From assembly GCF_006715045.1 (NCBI RefSeq), contig NZ_VFML01000001.1, positions 248,001 to 312,000 on the forward strand: a stretch of DNA of 64,000 nt. The letters are read 5' to 3'. The translations under genes were made by a program, and so were the position numbers. Positions 1-7,900 of this stretch are shown in pieces (the stretch's first letter is position 1; every line of letters starts with the position of its first letter). The stretch is from Amycolatopsis cihanbeyliensis (lineage in GTDB: Bacteria; Actinomycetota; Actinomycetes; Mycobacteriales; Pseudonocardiaceae). The notes under the pieces were generated by a model. The model saw only the letters and a list, made by a program, of their open reading frames with translations, was not told the origin of the DNA and did no database searches.

Positions 1-57
1 GCTGCTGCACGGCGCAGCTGTGCGCCCGGCGTCCCCGACCGATTCCCGGAGGACCTC

Positions 58-1614
58 ATGACGATCAACCGCCGGCATCTGCTGCGGACCACCGGCATGG
101 CGCTCGGCGTGGCCGGCGCGGGCGCGCTGCTCGCCGCCTGCGGCGCCGGAGGCGGCGGCGGGGGACCGGTCGAGAACGCCGGAGCGGCCACGCCCCGCCG
201 GGGTGGCACGCTGCGCGCCGCCTTCACCGGCGGCGGGGCGGCGGAGAGCCTCGATCCGTATGCGGGTGGCTCGCCGATCGACTTCGTGCGCAACGACGTC
301 ATCTACGACTCGCTGTTCGGTATGCGTGGCGCCGAGGTGGTGCCCGCACTCGCGACCGAGGCGACTCCGGCAGCCGACGCGCGCTCGTTCACCCTGCGGC
401 TGCGGGAAGGCGTGGTCTGGCACGACGGATCGCCTTTCACCGCGCGGGACGTGGCGTACAGCCTGCGCTACATGAGCTCGCCGGACCGCCCGCAGCCGAG
501 CCAGCTCGCGGCCTATGTGGACCCCGAGGGCGTCGAGGTCCGCGACGAGCACACCCTGTACGTGCCAACCCGCCAGCCGGTCGGCGATCCCGCGCTGTTC
601 CTTGCCGCGTTCCCGGGGAAGATGGTGCCCGACGGCGCCACGGCCTTCGGCGCCGGCGAGGCCGTCGGCACCGGTCCGTACACGGTGGACGCGTTCGAGG
701 CCGGCCGCGAGGCCAGGCTCCGGCGGTTCGACCGGCACTGGGACGGTGCGGCACCCGCCGACGAGCTCGTGCTGCTGAGCCTTTCCGAGGCGCAGGCGAA
801 GGTGAACGCGGTCAGGACCGGGCAGGCGGACTACGCGGGCGACATCCCCTACGCCACGGCGAAGGCCGGCGCCCCCTCGGCGGACCTGGAGATCCGCACC
901 GCGGGCGCGGCGGCTCGCACCGGCATGGGTTTCGTGCTCAACACCACCAAACCGCCGTTCGACGACCCGAGGGCCCGCAAGGCGGTGCGGCTCGGCATCG
1001 ACCGCAAGGCGCTCGTCGACGCGGTGCTGCTCGGCTACGGCGTTCCCGGCAACGACCTGTTCTGCGCGGGTGCCAAGTACTTCAGCGACCGGGAGCCGCT
1101 CGCTCGCGATGTCGGGGCGGCGCGGCGGCTGCTGCGCGAGGCCGGTGCCGAGGGCGCCGAGGTGACGATCCGGTCGGCGGAATGGGAGATCGGCTACAAC
1201 GCCTCGACCCAGCTGCTGGCCGAGCAGCTCAAGGACATCGGGCTCACCGTGCGACCGCAGATCGTCGGCCCGGCCGAGTTCTTCGCGGCCGATGCCGTTG
1301 CGGCCGCGAACGGGATAGCGTTCTCGGCGGGTCCCGTACCGCTGGTCGTCATGTACGCCCGGCTGAGCGCGATTCCCGCGCTGGCCATGCCGGGCAGGGA
1401 GTTCCAGTCGGCGCTGACCACAGCCATCGCGAGCACGGCGGGGGCCGAGCGCGCCGGCGCCTGGGCGCGGGCGCAGAACGTCATGGCCGAGCGCGGCAAC
1501 ACGGTCATCTGGGGCCTTGCCGACGCGTTGAGCCTGGCCAGGACGAGCGTGGCCGGAGTCGAGGTCCGTGGCCAGCCGAAGTACCCCTACCTCGGCAAGG
1601 CCGGGCTGGCGTGA
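58..1614 (+). CDS. ABC transporter substrate-binding lipoprotein, family 5 (NikA/DppA type)
   Basis: A 518-residue family 5 solute-binding protein that would capture a peptide, nickel complex or metallophore outside the membrane and pass it to the permeases encoded just downstream. The N-terminus has a twin-arginine stretch (RRHLLR), a hydrophobic segment and a lipobox (LLAAC), so it should be an exported lipoprotein, possibly by the Tat route. The body has the expected SBP_bac_5 features, including the FTLRLREGVVWHDGSPF block near residue 105. A GGAGG lies about 8 bases before the ATG. Its stop overlaps the GTG of the next gene, so it is the first visible gene of a long coupled operon. In this context it most likely handles the metallophore or its metal complex; the substrate is inferred, since family 5 also contains oligopeptide binders. 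Confidence 0.9.
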   Translation: MTINRRHLLRTTGMALGVAGAGALLAACGAGGGGGGPVENAGAATPRRGGTLRAAFTGGGAAESLDPYAGGSPIDFVRNDVIYDSLFGMRGAEVVPALATEATPAADARSFTLRLREGVVWHDGSPFTARDVAYSLRYMSSPDRPQPSQLAAYVDPEGVEVRDEHTLYVPTRQPVGDPALFLAAFPGKMVPDGATAFGAGEAVGTGPYTVDAFEAGREARLRRFDRHWDGAAPADELVLLSLSEAQAKVNAVRTGQADYAGDIPYATAKAGAPSADLEIRTAGAAARTGMGFVLNTTKPPFDDPRARKAVRLGIDRKALVDAVLLGYGVPGNDLFCAGAKYFSDREPLARDVGAARRLLREAGAEGAEVTIRSAEWEIGYNASTQLLAEQLKDIGLTVRPQIVGPAEFFAADAVAAANGIAFSAGPVPLVVMYARLSAIPALAMPGREFQSALTTAIASTAGAERAGAWARAQNVMAERGNTVIWGLADALSLARTSVAGVEVRGQPKYPYLGKAGLA

Positions 1615-2576
1615 CGGGACATCCGGTGCTGCGCAGGCTGGCGCCGCGGCTGGGTACCAGCCTCGGCCTGCTGGTCCTGCTGTCTTTCCTGGTCTACGTC
1701 GGGGTCGAGGCGCTGCCCGGCGACCCGGTCACCAGCAGGCTCGGGCCCACCGCCACCCCGGAGCGGGTCGCCGAGCTGCGTGCCCACCTCGGGCTCGACC
1801 GGCCCGTGCTGGTCCGCTACGGCGAGTGGGTGGCCGGGCTGTTCCACGGCGATCTCGGCAGGTCGGCGACCGGGCAACCGGTCACCGCGATGCTGTCGGA
1901 CCGGGTCGGCAACTCCGCGCTGCTGGCGGGGATCGCGATCGGGCTGCTGGCCCCGCTGTCGCTGGGGCTGGGGCTGTGGGCGGCGTGGCGCCGGGGCCGG
2001 GGCGCCGACCGGGTGATCTCCGGCGGCGCGCTGCTGCTGGTTTCGGTGCCCGAGTTCGTCGTGGCCGGCGCGCTCGTGCTGCTGTTCGCCGTCACCCTGC
2101 GCCTGCTGCCCGCGGTGTCACTGCTGCCGGTGGGTGCGAGCCCGCTGAGCCACCCCGAGGTGCTGGTGCTGCCCGTGCTGAGCCTGCTGTTCGTCGGCCT
2201 CGCGTACGCGACCCGGGTGATCCGGGCCTCGGCCGCAGCCACGCTCACCGGGGGACACGTGGAGTTCCTGCGCCTTTCCGGCGCGCCGGGGGCGACCTTG
2301 CTGCGCCGCGCCGTGCTACCGGCGGTGCTGCCCGTCGCGGTGCAGGTGTGGCTGGTCACCGGCGTCGGTTTCGTCGGGGGCGCCGTGCTGGTGGAGAAAG
2401 TGTTCGGCTACCCGGGAATCGGGGAGCTGCTGGTGGCGTCGGTGCGGACCGGTGACCTGCCGGTCGTGCAGGCACTCGTGCTCGTGCTGGGCGCCGCGAT
2501 GCTCGCCGCGCTCGTGCTGGCCGACCTGGCTGTCGTGCTGCTCACCCCGCGGCTGCGTACGGGGGTGGCCCGATGA
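1611..2576 (+). CDS. ABC transporter permease, DppB/NikB type
   Basis: A 321-residue inner-membrane permease of the BPD_transp_1 (DppB/OppB/NikB) type. The open frame runs further upstream, but the GTG at 1611 overlaps the previous stop and places the usual start (VTGHPVLRRLAPRLGTS) before the first membrane helix. The protein has the typical periplasmic loop with ALPGDPV and GLDRPVLVRYGEW, about six hydrophobic segments, and a C-terminal EKVFGYPGIGELL block, which is the conserved EAA-like coupling region of this family. It pairs with the DppC-like product encoded from 2573, with which it shares a 4-base overlap. Confidence 0.92.
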   Translation: MTGHPVLRRLAPRLGTSLGLLVLLSFLVYVGVEALPGDPVTSRLGPTATPERVAELRAHLGLDRPVLVRYGEWVAGLFHGDLGRSATGQPVTAMLSDRVGNSALLAGIAIGLLAPLSLGLGLWAAWRRGRGADRVISGGALLLVSVPEFVVAGALVLLFAVTLRLLPAVSLLPVGASPLSHPEVLVLPVLSLLFVGLAYATRVIRASAAATLTGGHVEFLRLSGAPGATLLRRAVLPAVLPVAVQVWLVTGVGFVGGAVLVEKVFGYPGIGELLVASVRTGDLPVVQALVLVLGAAMLAALVLADLAVVLLTPRLRTGVAR

Positions 2577-3367
2577 CCCGCAAGCTGCTCGGCTGGGGGC
2601 TGTTCGGCCTCGTCGTGGTGCTGGTCCTCATCGGACCCGAGCTGGCGTCGCACTCGCCGACCGAGCCGGTGGCCCGGCCCTACAGCCCACCCGGCACCGG
2701 CGGGGTGTTCGGCACCGACCGGCTCGGCCGCGACGTCGCCTCGCGGATGCTGCACGGCGGCAGGCCGCTGCTGCTGACCAGCCTCGTGGCCGCCACGGCC
2801 GGTTCCGTGCTCGGCGCCCTCGCCGGGATCTTCACCGCGCTCGCGGCGCCACGGCACCGCTGGGTGGAGGCGGTGGTGCTGCGCCCGCTGGACACACTCG
2901 CCGCGGTGCCGCCGATCCTCATGCTGCTGCTCGTGCTGACCGCGTTGCCCGGCCGGGCGGGGCTCGTGCTCGCGGTCGCGCTCGCCGGGCTGCCGCTTTC
3001 GGCCAGGGTCGCGCGCGCCGCGGCCGAGCAGGTCGCCGGTCGCGCCCACGTGGAGGCGGCCGTCGCGCGGGGTGAGGGCTGGGGCTGGCTGATCGGCCGC
3101 GAGGTGCTCCCGCTCGTGGCCGGGACGCTGCTGGCCGACCTCGGCCTGCGGTTCGTGATCGCGTTCTACCTCGTGGCCGCCGCCGGGTTCCTCGGCCTGA
3201 GCACGTCCTCGGCCGACTGGGGGCTGCTGGTGGTCGAGGCGCTGCCCGGTGCGGCGCTGCAGCCCTGGGCGCTGATCGTGCCGGTGCTCGGGATCGCCGC
3301 CATCGCGGTGAGCGTCAACCTGACCTCCGACGCGGTGAGCCGCAGGGCGAGGGGGTTGGTGGCATGA
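2573..3367 (+). CDS. ABC transporter permease, DppC/NikC type
   Basis: A 264-residue second permease of the peptide/nickel ABC importer. It shows the DppC signature GVFGTDRLGRDVASRML around residue 45, several transmembrane helices, and a C-terminal GLSTSSADWGLLV segment typical of the family. It starts on an ATG that overlaps the upstream stop (ATGA) and ends in a similar overlap with the ATPase gene. It is slightly shorter than many DppC proteins (about 280 to 300) because the cytoplasmic N-terminal tail is minimal. It should form a heterodimeric channel with the product of 1611-2576. Confidence 0.92.
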   Translation: MTRKLLGWGLFGLVVVLVLIGPELASHSPTEPVARPYSPPGTGGVFGTDRLGRDVASRMLHGGRPLLLTSLVAATAGSVLGALAGIFTALAAPRHRWVEAVVLRPLDTLAAVPPILMLLLVLTALPGRAGLVLAVALAGLPLSARVARAAAEQVAGRAHVEAAVARGEGWGWLIGREVLPLVAGTLLADLGLRFVIAFYLVAAAGFLGLSTSSADWGLLVVEALPGAALQPWALIVPVLGIAAIAVSVNLTSDAVSRRARGLVA

Positions 3368-4935
3368 CGCCGTTGGTGAACGTCGAAGGGTTGCGTCTGT
3401 CCACACCGGACCGGATGGTCCTCGACGGCGCCGCGTTCACCGTGGGTGAGGGCGAGGCCGTCGGCGTCGTCGGTGCGTCCGGTTCCGGCAAGACCACGCT
3501 CGGGCTGGCGCTGCTCGGCCACTGCCGGGCCGGTGTCGAGCACGCCGGCGGCCGGGTGACCGTGGCCGGCGACGATGTGTTGCCGCACCCGCCGCCGGGG
3601 CTGCGCGGCGGCACCGTCGGGTACGTGAGCCAGGACCCTGGCGCCGCGCTCAACCCCTACGCGCGGATCGGGTCCATCCTGCTCACCGCCACCGGGCGGC
3701 GGGTTCCGCGACGCGATCGCGGTGAGGTGGTGCGCCGGTTGCTGGAACGTGTCGCGCTGCCCGGCGAGCCCGACTTCGCCCGCCGCTACCCGCACCAGCT
3801 CTCTGGGGGCCAGCAGCAGCGCGTGGTGGTGGCCGCCGCGCTCGCTCGCGCGCCCCGGCTACTGGTGCTGGACGAGCCGACGACGGCACTCGACGTGCTG
3901 GCCAAGGCCGAGGTGGTCGCCGAGATCCGGCGGCTGCGCGCCGAGGGCGTGGCACTGCTGTGGATCAGCCACGACCTCGACACGGTGCGCTCCCTCGTGG
4001 ACCGCGTGGTCGTGCTCGAAGGGGGGCGGGTGGTGGAGGACAGCCCGGTCGAGCGGGCGCTCACCCGCCCGGATTCACCGGCGGCGCGCATGCTCGTGGC
4101 CGCCGAGCCCATCCGCCACCCGGAGTCCGGCGCCGGCCGCGTCGAAGTCCTCGGCGGTCGGTCGGTCGGCGCGGCGTACGGCTCGCGGCCCGTGCTGTCC
4201 GGCGTTGACCTCGCCGTCCATCGCGCGGAATGCCTTGCCGTGCTCGGTGTGTCCGGGGTCGGCAAGAGCACGCTCGCTCGCTGCCTCGCCGGGCTGCAGC
4301 GGCCCACCAGCGGGACGGTGCTGCTGCACGGCGAACCGCTCGCACCCGACGTCCGCTCGCGCACCGCCGCCCAGCGGGCCGCGATCGGCCTGGTCGCGCA
4401 GAACCCGGCCGAGTCGCTGCATCCGCGCCAGAACGTGCGCACCGCGCTGGCCCGGCCATTGCGACGGCTGCGCGGCATCGCGGATCGTGCCGCCCAGGAC
4501 GCGGAGGTGGAGCGGCTGCTCGACGCGGTGCACCTGCCTGGTGCACTGGCCGCGCGGCTGCCCGGCGAGCTCTCTGGCGGCCAGCGGCAGCGGGTGGCGC
4601 TGGCCAGGGCACTCGCCGCCGAGCCGGCCGTGCTGCTGTGCGACGAGGCGACCTCCGCGCTGGACACCGTGACCCAGGCCGAGGTCCTCGACCTGCTCGG
4701 CGAACTACGAACCGAGCTGGGGCTCGCCGCCGTCCTGATCACCCACGACGCGCGCGTCGCCGCGGCCGCCTCGGACCGGGTGCTCGTCCTGGCACGGGGC
4801 GGGACGGTCGCGACCGGCCGCACGGCCGAACTACTCGGCGACGGCGCGGACCCGGAACGCTGCGCCGCCCGACTGCTCAAGACCACATCCGACGTCCACA
4901 ATTCGAACGTCCACTTAGGAGCGTCCGTCGCATGA
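3364..4935 (+). CDS. Tandem ABC transporter ATPase (DppD-DppF/NikD-NikE fusion)
   Basis: A 523-residue protein with two complete ATP-binding cassettes in one chain, powering the importer encoded by the three preceding genes. The first cassette has Walker A GASGSGKTT, signature LSGGQQQRV and Walker B LLVLDEPTTALD. The second has GVSGVGKST, LSGGQRQRV and VLLCDEATSALD. Fused DppD/DppF ATPases are common in actinomycetes, so the fusion is not remarkable in itself. Both cassettes look catalytically complete. The stop overlaps the ATG of the NRPS gene, so the transporter and biosynthetic genes are translationally coupled. That is the main reason to tie this nickel/peptide-type importer to the metallophore. 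Confidence 0.92.
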   Translation: MTPLVNVEGLRLSTPDRMVLDGAAFTVGEGEAVGVVGASGSGKTTLGLALLGHCRAGVEHAGGRVTVAGDDVLPHPPPGLRGGTVGYVSQDPGAALNPYARIGSILLTATGRRVPRRDRGEVVRRLLERVALPGEPDFARRYPHQLSGGQQQRVVVAAALARAPRLLVLDEPTTALDVLAKAEVVAEIRRLRAEGVALLWISHDLDTVRSLVDRVVVLEGGRVVEDSPVERALTRPDSPAARMLVAAEPIRHPESGAGRVEVLGGRSVGAAYGSRPVLSGVDLAVHRAECLAVLGVSGVGKSTLARCLAGLQRPTSGTVLLHGEPLAPDVRSRTAAQRAAIGLVAQNPAESLHPRQNVRTALARPLRRLRGIADRAAQDAEVERLLDAVHLPGALAARLPGELSGGQRQRVALARALAAEPAVLLCDEATSALDTVTQAEVLDLLGELRTELGLAAVLITHDARVAAAASDRVLVLARGGTVATGRTAELLGDGADPERCAARLLKTTSDVHNSNVHLGASVA

Positions 4936-7900
4936 AAGCACCCGAGATCGTCGCCGAGCTGAGAACACTGGGGGTGGACCTCTGGGCCGAGTCGGGCCAG
5001 ATCCGGTTCCGCGCGCCGAGGGGCGTGCTGACCGACGAGCGGCGGGAAGCGCTGCGCGCCCACAAGGCCGAGATCGTCCGGCTGCTCGACCGCGACGGCG
5101 AGGCCGCCACCGCGGTCGGCGACCCGGACGCGGCCACCGAGCCGTTCCCGCTCACCGACGTGCAGGCCGCCTACCTGCTCGGCAGGCGCGACCCGTTCGG
5201 CTACGGCGGCGTGGCCTGCCACGGCTACCTGGAGGTCACCTACCCCCGGCTCGATCCGGTGCGCGTCGCGGACGCATGGAACAAGCTGATCGCGCGGCAC
5301 GACATGCTCCGCGCGGTCATCTCCGACGACGGCTACCAGCGGGTGCTGCCCAGCGTTCCCCATCTCCCGGTGCCGGCCAGGGACCTGCGCGGCGCGGGCG
5401 AGGCCGAGGTCACCGCCGCGCTGGAGACCGTGCGCGCCGAGCTGGGGCACCGGATGTACGACCCGGCCACGTGGCCGCTGTTCGGGCTGCGGCTGACCCG
5501 GCACGACGGCGGGGACGTCCTGCACATATCGATGGACTCGCTCATCGCCGACTGGGCCAGCGCAGGGATCCTGCTGGGCGAGCTGGATACGCTGCTCGCC
5601 GACCCCGCGGCCGAGCTGCCCGCGCTGGAGATCGGCTTCCGCGACTACCTGATCGCCGAGCGCGGGCTACGGGAGACCGCACGGTACCGCCGCGACCGCG
5701 ACTACTGGCAGGCCCGCGTGGACGAACTGCCCCCGGCACCCGACCTGCCGCTGGGTACCCGGTCCCAGGACGGTCCGGTGCGGTTCCACCGCCACCACGC
5801 CCGCCTGGGTGCCGACCGGTGGGCGGCACTGCGCGCGCGGGCGGGCCGGCACGGGATCACCGCGTCCACCGCCGTGCTCACCGCCTACGCCGCCGTGCTG
5901 GGCCGGTGGGCCCGCCATCCCCGGTTCACCCTCAACCTGACGCTGCTGAACCGGCAGCCGCTGCATCAGCAGGTGGACCGCCTCGTCGGCGACTTCACCT
6001 CGGTGAGCCCGCTGGCCGTCGACGATGGCGGTAACGCCCCGTTCTCCGAACATGCTCGCCGCCTCGGTGCCCAGCTGTTCGCGGATCTGGATCACCGGCT
6101 CTACTCCGGCGTCGAGGTGGTCCGCGAGATCGCGCGCCGTCGGGGCCGCGAGGCCGCGCTGCTGCCGGTGGTGTTCACCAGCGGCATCGGGCTGCGGACC
6201 GGCACGTCGAGCATCGGCCGGTTCGGGTTCGGCATCACCCAGACTCCGCAGGTGTTCCTCGACTGCCAGGTCGGAGACGACGCGGACGGGCTGGTGGTCA
6301 ACTGGGACGTGCGGGAAGGGATCTTCCCCGGCGGGCTGGTCGAGGACATGTTCGCGGCGTTCGAGTCATTGCTGGTGTGGCTGGCCGATTCCGACGACGC
6401 CTGGGACAGCGGTGAGCCGGTGCCGTTGCCGGGTTGGCAGGTGGAGGAGCGGGCCAGGGCCAACGACACGGCCGCGCCGCTGCCGGAAGCTCCGCTGCAC
6501 GCGGAGTTCTTCGCGCGGGCGGCCCGCGCGCCGGACGCGCTCGCGGTCACCGGCCCGGCGGGCACGCTCACCTATGGCGAGCTCGCGCGGCGTGCCGGTG
6601 CCGTCGCCAACGCGGTGCGGGCGGCCGGATGTGAGCCAGGGGAGCGGGTCGCGATCCTCATGGAGAAGGGGCCCGAGCAGGTCGCCGCGGTGCTCGGCGT
6701 GCTGCTCGCCGGCGCGGCCTACCTTCCGGTGGACACCGGGCAGCCCCGGCTGCGCCGCGAGCGGCTGCTGCGCGGGGTGCGGCTCGCGCTCACCCAGTCC
6801 TGGCTCACCGAGCGGCCCGACCGCGCCGCGATCGACGTGGACACGCTCCAGCCCGTCGCCGATCAGCCCGCGGTGGACGAGATCGATCCGGACGCGCTCG
6901 CGTACGTCATCTACACCTCCGGCTCGACCGGCGACCCCAAGGGCGTCGCGGTAACCCACCGGGCCGCGCTGAACACCGTCGCCGACGTCAACCGGCGGTT
7001 CGCCGTGACCGCGGAGGACCGGGTGCTCGGGCTCGCCCAGCTCGGCTTCGACCTGTCCGTCTACGACATCGCCGGCCCGCTGTCGGTGGGCGGCGCGCTG
7101 GTGCTGCCGGACGCGGGCCGGCCGGCCGACCCCTCGCACTGGGCACGGCTGGTCGCCGAGTACGGGGTGACGGTGTGGAACTCCGTGCCCGCGCAGCTGC
7201 GGATGCTGGTGAGCTACCTCGACAGCGAACCGGCCCCCCTGCCCACCCCGCGCCTGGCGATGCTCTCCGGCGACTGGGTCCCGGTGTCCCTGCCAGCCAA
7301 GGCCACCGCGCACCTGCCCGGGCTGTCGCTGGTGAGCCTCGGCGGAGCCACCGAGGCCGCCATCTGGTCCATCCACCACCCGATCGAGCGGGTCGATCCG
7401 GAGTGGACGAGCATCCCCTACGGCAGGCCACTGACCAACCAGGGTTTCCGCGTGCTGGACGCCGCGCTGCGGGACTGTCCGGTGTGGACCACCGGGGAGC
7501 TGTACATCACCGGGTCGGGGCTGGCCACCGGGTACTTCGGCGCCCCTGAGCTCACCGCCGCGAAATTCTTCCACCACCCGGTCGATGGGCAGCGGCTCTA
7601 CCGCACCGGCGATCTCGGCCGCTACCTGCCCGGCGGGGACATCGAGTTCCTGGGCCGCGAGGACAACCAGGTCAAGATCCGCGGGCACCGGATCGAGCTG
7701 GGCGAGATCGAGGCCGCGCTGCTCGCCCACCCCGAGGTCGGCGGCGCCGCGGTGGTCGTCGACGGCGACGGGCTGCTCGGCTTCGCCGAACCCGCCCGGC
7801 ACACCGAACCCGCCGAGCCACTCGACCGCACGATCGACGCGGTGCGCCGGTTCGCCGACCGGCAGGTCACCGGGCTCGGCGCCGAGCAGGTCACCGAGCA

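Noticed and set aside
1..57. Possible iron or zinc operator before the first gene
   Set aside because: Apart from a GGAGG ribosome site, nothing matches the DtxR/IdeR or Zur consensus; the operon promoter is probably outside the window.
2408..3406. A 332-codon minus-strand frame across the DppC-like gene
   Set aside because: It is a GC-skew shadow; the plus strand encodes a recognisable permease with proper overlaps on both sides.
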